Positions 1 to 6,036 of a DNA stretch of 9,934 bases are shown here, in pieces; position 1 is the first letter of the stretch, and each line of letters begins with the position of its first letter. The position numbers and the translations under genes are program-made. Under the pieces are notes generated by a model. The model saw only the letters and a list, made by a program, of their open reading frames with translations, was not told the origin of the DNA and searched no databases. Location of the stretch: positions 1-9,934 of the forward strand of contig CALLYX010000282.1 of the NCBI GenBank assembly GCA_937858775.1. Reading direction: 5' to 3'. This stretch comes from an uncultured bacterium (GTDB taxonomy: Bacteria > Auribacterota > Tritonobacteria > UBA1439).

Positions 1-159
1 CGGCCGGATGGCAGAGTGCTTCGCGACATGTATCTCCTGCAGGTCAAGGACCCGTCAGAGTCGAGGAAGCCGTGGGACTACTACAAGGTCCGTGCGACGA
101 TCCCGGCTGATCAGGCGTTCCGGCCGATGGCGGATGGTGGGTGCCCGCTCGTCAAATAG
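1..159 (+). CDS. ABC transporter substrate-binding protein, branched-chain amino acid type (C-terminal end only)
   Basis: The first reading frame is open from base 1 to a TAG at 157-159 and gives 52 residues. They include DGRVLRDMYLLQVKDPSES, then PWDYYKV, an 'ATIPADQAFRP' stretch, and a C-terminal CPLVK. This pattern (RDMYL..VK.PSES..PWDYYK...TIP..QAFRP......CPLVK) is the usual ending of LivK-like periplasmic binding proteins (Peripla_BP_6 fold) in proteobacteria. Such proteins capture branched-chain amino acids, amides, urea or aromatic acids for a LivHMGF-type importer. Only the tail is in the window, so the ligand cannot be told; the rest should lie to the left. The gene converges on the tctC-like fragment beyond the insertion sequence. 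The family assignment rests on remembered motif similarity over a short stretch, not on a search. Confidence 0.75.
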   Translation, partial: RPDGRVLRDMYLLQVKDPSESRKPWDYYKVRATIPADQAFRPMADGGCPLVK

Positions 160-305
160 TCGTTTCCCGTCATGCCGGCCGACGGATGCAGTTGGAATGC
201 GGATGCCGTCGGCCTGACGGGCGAACTCCTCGCGTTCGAGCGGTCGCGGCGTTGCCGCGCCGCTCAACGCTCGGGGGAGCAACGCGTCCGTGGCAAGGTG
301 TCGAA
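160..305. other. Intergenic stretch between binding-protein tail and IS element
   Basis: About 146 bases separate the stop codon of the ABC binding-protein fragment from the left target-site sequence of the insertion element. I see no recognisable gene, clear terminator or RNA here. A minus-strand frame is open through the stretch, but its translation matches nothing I know and it runs on into the IS end and the convergent gene, so I do not call it. Without the IS, this would be the short gap between two convergent transporter-component genes. Confidence 0.5.
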
Positions 306-309
306 TTAG

Positions 310-325
310 GGAAGGTCTGATCAAG
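310..325 (+). repeat. Left terminal inverted repeat of the IS5-family element
   Basis: GGAAGGTCTGATCAAG, paired with 1468-1483 at 14 of 16 positions. It is preceded by TTAG at 306-309, which fits the YTAR target consensus of the IS5 subgroup. Confidence 0.85.
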
Positions 326-455
326 CCTTCGAAAAGTCGTTCGTTGTTCACGTCGCTCGCTTTCGGCGACACATTCACGACAGATTTCGCGTTTTCGGGT
401 CCCGCGACACGCGTTTCGGGTCCGGATCTCGCGCTTTCCGGTGCTGCTGACGCAA

Positions 456-1418
456 TTATCCTGTCATCGCCAACAACCGCCGTCGTGCCATCCACAGATT
501 CGACAGCGCGAACAGCGTAATCACATGCGCCGTGTTTTTCGCCAATCCGCGGAAGCGCACCTTCATCAAGCCGAACTGGCGCTTGATGACCCGGAACGGA
601 TGCTCCACCTTCGCCCGCACGCTCGCCTTGCGCTTCTCGATCGCCTCGAGCTTGCGCTTCTCGCGCCCATCGGCCATTGCCTTGATCCTGCCGCGCTTGG
701 CCGCGATCTGCCATTCCAGCTTCTTGCGCTGCACTCGCTTGTCCGCGCCGGTGTAGCCCGAGTCCGCATGCACGACTTGTTCCTTCCCGTGCAGCAGCTC
801 ATGCACCACCTCGACATCAGCCTCGTTCGCCGGCGTCGTCGCCACGGTGTGCACCAGCCCCGAATCGGCATCCACCCCGATGTGCGCCTTCATCCCGAAG
901 TGCCACTGGTTGCCCTTCTTCGTCTGGTGCATCTCCGGATCGCGCTCGCCGTCCGCGTTCTTCGTCGAGCTCGGCGCCGCGATGATCGTGGCGTCCACGA
1001 TGCTTCCCCGCTTGAGCATCAGCCCCTTGCGCGTCAGGAACGCGTTCACCCGCGACAGGATCTCCGGCGCCAGCTCGTACTCCTCCAGCAGATGCCGGAA
1101 GTTGAGGATCGTCGTCTCGTCCGGAATCGCCTTCGTCAGCGACAGCCCCGCGAAGACACGCATCGGCGTGATCTCGTAGAGCGCCTCTTCCATCGCCGGA
1201 TCGCTCAGCCCGAACCAGTTCTGCATCAGGTGCACCCGCAGCATCGTCTCCAGCGGGTACGGATGCCGTCCGCGACCAGCCTCCGGATACACCGGCTCGA
1301 TCAGCGACACCAGCGACTTCCACGGCACGACCTGGTCCATCTCCTCGAGGAACACCTCGCGCCGCGTCTTCTTCCGCTTTCCCGCGTACTCGGCATCCCC
1401 GAAACTCATCTGGCTCAT
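456..1418 (-). CDS. IS5-family transposase (DDE), intact
   Basis: This 320-residue protein catalyses cut-and-paste transposition of the surrounding element. An N-terminal helical DUF772-type region spans roughly residues 45-125 (RHPYPLETMLRVHLMQNWFG, then LSDPAMEEALYE). It is followed by an RNase H-like DDE domain from about 138 to 310. The likely catalytic acids are D142 in SIVDATIIAAPSS, D219 in VVHADSGYTGADK, and E272 in RAKVEHPFRVIKRQFG, which belongs to the IS5/IS4 C1 signature. All three are present, no frameshift or internal stop is seen, and the length is normal for the family, so the enzyme looks functional. I chose the ATG at 1418 because the next Met is only three codons in and MSQMSFGDAEYAGKRKKTRR resembles the usual N-terminus. 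The upstream GGGGC is a weak ribosome site. Only 49 bp lie between the start codon and the right inverted repeat, and I could not identify a convincing promoter there. Confidence 0.95.
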   Translation of the reverse strand: MSQMSFGDAEYAGKRKKTRREVFLEEMDQVVPWKSLVSLIEPVYPEAGRGRHPYPLETMLRVHLMQNWFGLSDPAMEEALYEITPMRVFAGLSLTKAIPDETTILNFRHLLEEYELAPEILSRVNAFLTRKGLMLKRGSIVDATIIAAPSSTKNADGERDPEMHQTKKGNQWHFGMKAHIGVDADSGLVHTVATTPANEADVEVVHELLHGKEQVVHADSGYTGADKRVQRKKLEWQIAAKRGRIKAMADGREKRKLEAIEKRKASVRAKVEHPFRVIKRQFGLMKVRFRGLAKNTAHVITLFALSNLWMARRRLLAMTG

Positions 1419-1467
1419 CGCGTGCCCCGCTTGTCAGTGTCGCAATATCTGACCACAATCAACGCGA

Positions 1468-1483
1468 CTTGTTCAGACTTTCC
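1468..1483 (-). repeat. Right terminal inverted repeat of the IS5-family element
   Basis: CTTGTTCAGACTTTCC on the given strand, the imperfect inverse of 310-325. It is followed by CTAG at 1484-1487, which also fits YTAR but is not identical to the TTAG at the left end. Confidence 0.85.
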
Positions 1484-1654
1484 CTAGTTGTCTCTTTCGA
1501 TGCCCTTGGCCTTGACGATCGCGCCAAAGCGCTCGAGTTCGGCCTTCATGAAGGCGCCGTATTCATCAGGGTTCGCGTCGGCGGCGACGCGCCAGCCGAA
1601 TGCCGCAATCTGCTTGGCGACCTCCGGATCGCGCAGCGCGTCGACGGCCTGACC
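1484..1654 (-). pseudogene. Bug/TctC-type tripartite tricarboxylate transporter binding protein, C-terminal fragment
   Basis: Read on the minus strand, the 56 codons before a TAG at 1486-1484 include ALRDPEVAKQIAAFGWRVAA, then NPDEYGAFMKAELERFGAIV and a terminal KAKGIERDN. This is the typical C-terminus of Bug (TctC) periplasmic solute receptors: an (AL.DPEV...L...G) helix, then a P.E(Y/F)..F...E..(R/K)(W/F)...VK..G ending. These proteins bind carboxylates and are very abundant in Burkholderiales and other proteobacteria. A full protein has about 320 residues, so at least 80% of the gene is missing. Upstream of this point (toward higher coordinates) the frame no longer looks like TctC and the sequence becomes that of another gene on the opposite strand. 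The 5' limit is approximate, give or take about 30 bases. The stop codon lies inside the IS target site CTAG. Confidence 0.75.
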
Positions 1655-1786
1655 GAGGCGGTGGAGACGCCGATCGGCTTCCTCCCCGCGGCATCGTCGG
1701 CGCCGGACGGGGGATACGACTACGTGCTCCTCGTCCCGTACGACAACGCCCCCGCGCCGGCCCAGGGGCCGGCAGGCGGTGGATAA
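1655..1786 (+). CDS. 3' end of an unidentified gene, cut by the junction
   Basis: A plus-strand frame ending in TAA at 1784-1786 stays open leftward across the junction into the tctC-like fragment, where its sequence can no longer be real coding. The plausible native part reads PIGFLPAASSAPDGGYDYVL, then LVPYDNAPAPAQG and a Gly-rich end. I do not recognise the family. The 'YDYVLLV' strand near the C-terminus recalls the soluble C-terminal ends of some GT-C membrane glycosyltransferases, which would suit the neighbours, but this is only a hint. The stop lies 8 bp before the ATG of the O-antigen-ligase-like gene, so the two were probably co-transcribed. The left limit is where I judge the foreign DNA to end and is uncertain by tens of bases. 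Confidence 0.45.
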   Translation, partial: EAVETPIGFLPAASSAPDGGYDYVLLVPYDNAPAPAQGPAGGG

Positions 1787-1794
1787 GGGGTTGC

Positions 1795-3936
1795 ATGGAC
1801 AACGTACCCGCGGCGCGTTTCCAGCGCTTCACGGCGTGGGCGGCCGTCGCAGGCGCCTGGGTCCTGTTCGTCCTCGTTCCGCTCGCCTGGTGGCCGAGGG
1901 ATCCGTACGGGCTAGTCAAGTGGGTGTTGATGGGGTGGGTGACGTTCTCCGTCTTCTCGCTCCGCCTCGCCGCCTTTTTCGCCGCCGGCGGGATCCCCTT
2001 CAGGCGCAACGCGATCAACCTCCCGCTGGCAACCCTCCTCGCATGGTCCTGCCTCTCCCTCTGGACGGGCACACCGCGCTACTATGTCCGCTGGCGCCTC
2101 TACGAGCTGCTCCTCCTCGCCCTTCTCTACGCCGCGCTCGTCTCCTCGGCATCCGGCCCCGCGCGGCGCCTCTCCCTCGCATCGGCCGCCCTTGCCGGTC
2201 TCGCGGCCGTCTCCATCCTGGGCATAGCGCACTACGCTGGTCTCTTCGCGATGGAGAGCCCCTGGGGCACGGGCCTCGGCGCACGCGTCTATGCCACGAT
2301 GCTCAACCCCAACTACCTCGCGGATTTCATCGTGGGCCTCTTCCCGATGACTCTCGCCCTCTCGGCGTGGAACGCCCGCCGGCCCGGGGCGCGGGCCCTG
2401 CTCGTATCCGTCGCCGCCGTGTCGTTCCCCTGCCTCCTCTTCACCGTCTCGTGGGGTGGGTTGGCGGGATGGGCCGTTTCCGCCGCGCTCTGCGTCCGCC
2501 TGGCCGCAGGGGGGCGCCGCCGAGCCGCGCTGCGGCCGCTCGCGGGGCTCCTCGCCCTGCTTGTCGCCGCGCTCGCCGTCTTCCTTGCGGCGAACCGCCG
2601 CACCGTGGCCTCCGATTTTACGGGGATGAAGACCCGCGCCCTCTACTGGCGGGCGTCGTGGAGGATGATCCGGGAGCGGCCGTTCATCGGGCGCGGCCTG
2701 AACGCCTTCCAGCCGTATGCGCCGTACCACCTCACCCGCATCTCCGCCGAGGATTTCCCCGACGGCGTCCCGGACGGGGCGGTGACGGTATACGAGGGCG
2801 GCTTCGCGCACAACGAGTTGCTCGGGACATGGGTCGAGACCGGGATCGTCGGGGTGGCCCTCCTCGCCTGGCTCATGGCCGGTTTCTTCGTCCAGGCCGC
2901 TCGGAACCTCCGCCTCGACGCCGGGCCGCTCGAGACGGCGCTCAACGTCGGGGCGGTCTGCGGCGTCTCCGCGATGCTCGTGCAGGGAATGGTCAGCTAT
3001 CCGTTCCGCGTCCCGGCGTCCACGGCGAGCCTCGCGCTCCTCCTCGCCCTCGTCGGGAGCGGGGCGGCCGCCGGGGGCCTCCGCCCCTCCTGCGCCGCGG
3101 CGCCGAAGCCCTTGCGCCTGTTCCTGTGCCTCCTTTCCATCGCGGCCGGCGCGGCCCTTTTCCCGCTCGCTGCGAAGCCGCTTATGGGCGAGATGCCCTA
3201 CGTTGCGGCCCGCTACGCCTCTTACGCCGGAGAGTGGAGGCGGGCGCGCGCCCTCTGCCGGCGGGCGTTCGCGCGCTCGGTCACCGAGCCGGAGGCGTAC
3301 GATCTCCTCGCCGAGGCGGAGGAGAAGTGCGGTTCCCCCGTCGGGGCGATCGCGGCGCACCTGAAGAAGCTGGGGCTCAAGCCGTACGACGTGCGTGCGC
3401 GCACGGGGCTCGGGATCCTCTACGGCCGGCTGGGGATGGAACGCGAGTCGGAACGCGCCTTTCGCGGCGCGATCGACCTCGAGCGGCACGACTCGGCGCA
3501 GGCGCGCGTGCGCCTGGCGGAGTCGCTCCGGCGTCGCGGGGACGCGGCGGGGGCTTATCGGCTCCTTCAAGGGGGGGCGCGCAGGCACGCCGGTGATTGG
3601 ATGCTCAGGAACGAGATCGGCATTCTCCTCGCCGCGCGGGGCGACAGGGAGGGGGCCGTGAGCGAGTTCGCTGCGGCGCGTGCCATGGGCGGGGGGGAGA
3701 CAGCCGCGTACAACCTGCGCCTCGCCTCCGCGCCGGGCGCGACTCGTGACGGCTATCTCGACCTCGCCGGGCGCGATTGGATCGCGGAGCGGCTGCGGCG
3801 CGCGAGGCGGGCCATCCGCGCCGGGGAGATGCGGCGTGCTCGCGGGGAGTTCGCGGCGGTGCACGCCAGGTATCCGGATTTCCCCGCGGCCGCGTCCGCG
3901 CTGGGCCGGCCGCAGACCGAGGGGGGGGAGGGATAG
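1795..3936 (+). CDS. O-antigen ligase / Wzy-like membrane protein with C-terminal TPR region
   Basis: This 713-residue protein has about ten or more hydrophobic segments between residues 15 and 465, then a soluble tail. The membrane part carries the O-antigen ligase/polymerase (Wzy_C, PF04932) pattern: a LNPNYLADF motif at about 170-178, and the large periplasmic loop R-SWRMIRERPFIGRGLNAFQ from about 285, ending in FAHNELLGTWVETGIVG with H339, N340 and E341. Family members transfer or polymerise undecaprenyl-diphosphate-linked glycan on the periplasmic side, or glycosylate pilin. Residues about 470-640 and 667-705 form TPR-like helical repeats (for example AYDLLAEAEEKCGSPVGAIA and LGILYGRLGMERESERAF), which probably bind partner proteins. 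The same ligase-plus-TPR layout is known in several Gram-negative and PVC-type lineages. I chose the ATG at 1795 because it starts just before the first membrane helix and AAGGGG precedes it. The next gene starts 3 bp after the TAG stop and is in the same frame. Ligase and polymerase cannot be separated by sequence alone. Confidence 0.88.
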   Translation: MDNVPAARFQRFTAWAAVAGAWVLFVLVPLAWWPRDPYGLVKWVLMGWVTFSVFSLRLAAFFAAGGIPFRRNAINLPLATLLAWSCLSLWTGTPRYYVRWRLYELLLLALLYAALVSSASGPARRLSLASAALAGLAAVSILGIAHYAGLFAMESPWGTGLGARVYATMLNPNYLADFIVGLFPMTLALSAWNARRPGARALLVSVAAVSFPCLLFTVSWGGLAGWAVSAALCVRLAAGGRRRAALRPLAGLLALLVAALAVFLAANRRTVASDFTGMKTRALYWRASWRMIRERPFIGRGLNAFQPYAPYHLTRISAEDFPDGVPDGAVTVYEGGFAHNELLGTWVETGIVGVALLAWLMAGFFVQAARNLRLDAGPLETALNVGAVCGVSAMLVQGMVSYPFRVPASTASLALLLALVGSGAAAGGLRPSCAAAPKPLRLFLCLLSIAAGAALFPLAAKPLMGEMPYVAARYASYAGEWRRARALCRRAFARSVTEPEAYDLLAEAEEKCGSPVGAIAAHLKKLGLKPYDVRARTGLGILYGRLGMERESERAFRGAIDLERHDSAQARVRLAESLRRRGDAAGAYRLLQGGARRHAGDWMLRNEIGILLAARGDREGAVSEFAAARAMGGGETAAYNLRLASAPGATRDGYLDLAGRDWIAERLRRARRAIRAGEMRRARGEFAAVHARYPDFPAAASALGRPQTEGGEG
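3921..3932 (+). promoter_or_regulatory. Strong Shine-Dalgarno for the gene at 3940, including an 8-G run
   Basis: GGGGGGGGAGGG lies at the very end of the ligase-like gene, 7 bases before the ATG at 3940. The GGAGGG core gives the downstream gene its own ribosome site, which argues for reinitiation or independent initiation rather than a fused product. The run of eight G at 3921-3928 is a potential slippage site. Confidence 0.65.
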
Positions 3937-3939
3937 CCG

Positions 3940-5760
3940 ATGGCCGCGGGCCGCCGGGCGCGCAGCGCAGCACCCCTCACGGCGATACTCCTGCTGGCGA
4001 CGTTCTGCCTTGCGGTCTTCGACATAGCCGAGCACGACTACTGGTGGCACCTCGCGACGGGGAAGTACATCCTGGGGCATCGCGCCGTTCCGCGCGCCGA
4101 TGTCTTCTCCTACACCGCCGGGCTGCCGTGGGTCGCACACTACTGGCTCGCCGACGCCGTCGGCTACGCGCTCTACCGTGCTGTCGGGACCCCGGGGATG
4201 ATCCTGCTGAACGCCTCCGTCATCACGCTCTCTTTCTGGCTCGTCCTCCTCGCGGCGCGCGCGTCGGGCGGCGGAAGGATCGTCGCGCCGGTGGTGGCGT
4301 TCGTCGCGGCCTTCGCCGCCCGGCCGCGGTTCTACGTCCGCCCGGAGACCTGCTCCTTCCTCCTCACGGCGCTCTACTTGTTCATCTTCGCCCGCTGGAA
4401 GCGGGGGCGGGGGGGGAACGCCCTGCTGTTCCTCTTCCCGCCGCTCCAGTGCCTCTGGGCGAACTCCCACGGCGGCGGCTCCGTGACGGGCCTGCTGCTC
4501 CTCGCCTGCTTCACGGCGGGGGAGGGGTTGAACGCGATGCGGCGACCCCCCCGCGGGGCCGGCCCGGACCGGGGCGTCGCCCTTCTCTCCGCATCCGCCC
4601 TCGCGGCGTTTGCCCTCTCCTTCGCCAACCCGAATACGTATCGAGTCGTCTTCTATTTCCTGATGAGCCGAGACCCGGTCTTCCGTTTCATCGCGGAGTG
4701 GCGCCGGATGGGGGCGGCCGACGTCCTCGGCGTGCACGGGGCGCTTCTCGCCGCCGGCGCCGTCCTCCTGGCCCGCTCATGGAGGCGGACGGACTTCACC
4801 GATCTCGCCCTCTTCATCTCCCTCGGCGCGCTCTCCGTCGACGCCCCTCGCACCCTCCCGTTCTTCGCGATGGCCTCCGTGCCGATCATCTCCCCGCGCC
4901 TGCGCGAGGAGCTGTCCCAATGGTCGTCGCGGCCGCCCGCGCGGGCCCTGTGGAGACGAAACGGCGCGCGGCTCGAGCTCGCCGCCGCCTGCGCCGCGGC
5001 GTGCTTCACCGTCTGGTTCCTCTTCAGGGATGCGGGGCGGTTCGGACGGGATTACGCCTTCGGCCTCGGCGTGAACTGGAAACTCTTCCCGGTGCAGGCG
5101 GTTGACTTCGTCGAACGGAACCGCGTCGAGGGGCCGGTGTTCAACTCCTATGGGATCGGCGGCTACCTGATATGGCGGCTCTACCCGCGCGAACGCGTCT
5201 TCGTGGACGGAAGGGTGGAGATGTACGGCACGGAGTTCCTGAAGGCCTACATGCTCTACTGGAGGCCCGAGATCTGGGAGGGGTACGTAGCGAGGTACGG
5301 GATCTCCTGCGCGATCATCGACCGGGAGCCGGAGTACACGACCCGCTACCTCGACGAGAATCCCGCCTGGGCCCTCGTCTTCTTCGACGACCGGGCGATG
5401 GTCTATCTCAGGGATATACCGCGGAACGCGGAGCTGATCCGGCGGTACCGCTACCGCTTCATCCGCCCGGGCGACAAGAGGTTCGCCTATCTCAACCCGC
5501 TCCTCGCGGATCCCGCGACGGCGGCGGCCGTGACGGACGAGCTGAAGAGGAGCCTCGGCGACGAGCGGTGGAACTTGAACTCGCGCCTCATGCTCGGCTA
5601 CTGCTACGCCCGCATGGGGAGGGCCTATTTGCCCCTCGCGCTCGAGCAGTACCGCCTGGCGGCCTGGCTCATGCCGGAGGGGAGGGATATCCGGGCGAGG
5701 ATCGCGCGGATCGAGAACGAGATGGCCTCCGCGCGGGCGGGGGGAAATCTGGTACGATAA
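3940..5760 (+). CDS. Polytopic GT-C-like membrane protein with soluble C-terminal domain
   Basis: This 606-residue protein starts with a short basic N-terminus and a first membrane helix (about residues 12-30). It then has an extracytoplasmic loop EHDYWWHLATGKYILGH with acidic D33, followed by PRADVFSYT (51-59) and WVAHYWLAD (64-72). This D.WW.L..G..I....(V/I)P..D.FS.T...WV.H.WL pattern marks a family of uncharacterised GT-C-like membrane proteins. Further helices carry RPETCSF (134-140) and NSHGG (175-179). After the last helix (about 345-362) a soluble domain contains VFNSYGIGGYLIWRLYP and VFVDGRVEMYG (420-430), both common in this family. A TPR-like helix pair, LMLGYCYARMGRAYLPLALE, lies at 550-569. 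By analogy it would transfer a sugar from a polyprenyl-phosphate donor outside the cytoplasm, but no activity can be proved from the sequence. The start is fixed by a strong GGAGGG site. It lies 3 bp behind the ligase gene, clearly in one operon. Confidence 0.87.
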   Translation: MAAGRRARSAAPLTAILLLATFCLAVFDIAEHDYWWHLATGKYILGHRAVPRADVFSYTAGLPWVAHYWLADAVGYALYRAVGTPGMILLNASVITLSFWLVLLAARASGGGRIVAPVVAFVAAFAARPRFYVRPETCSFLLTALYLFIFARWKRGRGGNALLFLFPPLQCLWANSHGGGSVTGLLLLACFTAGEGLNAMRRPPRGAGPDRGVALLSASALAAFALSFANPNTYRVVFYFLMSRDPVFRFIAEWRRMGAADVLGVHGALLAAGAVLLARSWRRTDFTDLALFISLGALSVDAPRTLPFFAMASVPIISPRLREELSQWSSRPPARALWRRNGARLELAAACAAACFTVWFLFRDAGRFGRDYAFGLGVNWKLFPVQAVDFVERNRVEGPVFNSYGIGGYLIWRLYPRERVFVDGRVEMYGTEFLKAYMLYWRPEIWEGYVARYGISCAIIDREPEYTTRYLDENPAWALVFFDDRAMVYLRDIPRNAELIRRYRYRFIRPGDKRFAYLNPLLADPATAAAVTDELKRSLGDERWNLNSRLMLGYCYARMGRAYLPLALEQYRLAAWLMPEGRDIRARIARIENEMASARAGGNLVR

Positions 5761-6036
5761 CCATCTTGAGCGGCGGCGTCAGCCGCTGGGGACGCGGAGC
5801 AGATCGCCGTATCGGGGTGCGGGCGCAGGGGGGTTGTTCCATGGCCCCCCGCCCCGGGGATGGGCCCGATGGGCGCTCCCTGGGGGGCGGGGCGGCGGCC
5901 GCTGAAAACGCAAGGCGTCGGGGGCGATCTTGATTCTCGATAGCCGCGCAACTTGACCGCTCGGCAGCCCCCCGGACCGTCCGGCTGCGTGAACCGCTTG
6001 GACATTTCAAACCGGCAGGGTGGGGCGCGATCCGAG
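5761..6036 (+). other. GC-rich intergenic region with two potential hairpins
   Basis: These 276 bases separate two membrane-protein genes. Just after the TAA stop, AGCGGC (5769-5774) can pair with GCCGCT (5782-5787) around a 7-base loop, but there is no T run, so it is at best a weak or Rho-assisted terminator. Further on, CCCCGCCCC (5847-5855) can pair with GGGGCGGGG (5884-5892), enclosing a G-rich loop. I see no convincing -35/-10 pair. TTGACC at 5953-5958 resembles a -35 box but has no -10 at a suitable distance. A 30-codon frame (5841-5933) preceded by AGGGGG is open but very low in complexity, and I do not call it. The region could hold a 5' leader for the gene at 6037. Confidence 0.4.

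Larger units (their letters stand above)
310..1483 (-). mobile_element. IS5-family insertion sequence, complete, about 1174 bp
   Basis: The element is bounded by imperfect 16-bp terminal inverted repeats: GGAAGGTCTGATCAAG at 310-325, and CTTGTTCAGACTTTCC at 1468-1483, which reads GGAAAGTCTGAACAAG on the other strand (14 of 16 match). The ends begin GGAAGGT like those of the IS5 subgroup, whose known target duplication is the 4-bp YTAR. The flanks are TTAG (306-309) and CTAG (1484-1487). Both fit YTAR but they differ by one base. Total length and a single intact transposase on the minus strand fit an autonomous IS5-family element. The non-coding left part (326-455) holds two near-identical copies of a GCGTTTTCGGGTCC-like word at 389-402 and 411-423. 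Insertion replaced nothing visible, but it landed exactly on the stop codon of the minus-strand tctC-like gene. Confidence 0.88.

Noticed and set aside
55..714. A 219-codon minus-strand frame spanning the ABC gene tail, the IS left end and part of the transposase
   Set aside because: It crosses the IS boundary and overlaps two real coding frames. The part inside 160-305 resembles no family I know.
1912..4737. A 941-codon open frame on the minus strand across the ligase and GT-C-like genes
   Set aside because: It is a shadow of GC-rich coding on the plus strand. Its translation is rich in Arg, Glu, Gly and Pro, lacks any domain pattern, and overlaps two convincing membrane-protein genes.
5841..5933. 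A 30-codon plus-strand frame with AGGGGG eight bases ahead of its ATG
   Set aside because: The product is low-complexity (Gly, Ala, Arg, Pro) and its bases are explained by the C-run/G-run structure. No supporting family.
5953..6036. Upstream ATG giving a 28-residue longer N-terminus for the gene at 6037
   Set aside because: The added residues are Pro/Gly-rich and polar ahead of an obvious N-terminal membrane helix. The ATG at 6037 fits the family better, though the longer form cannot be fully excluded.
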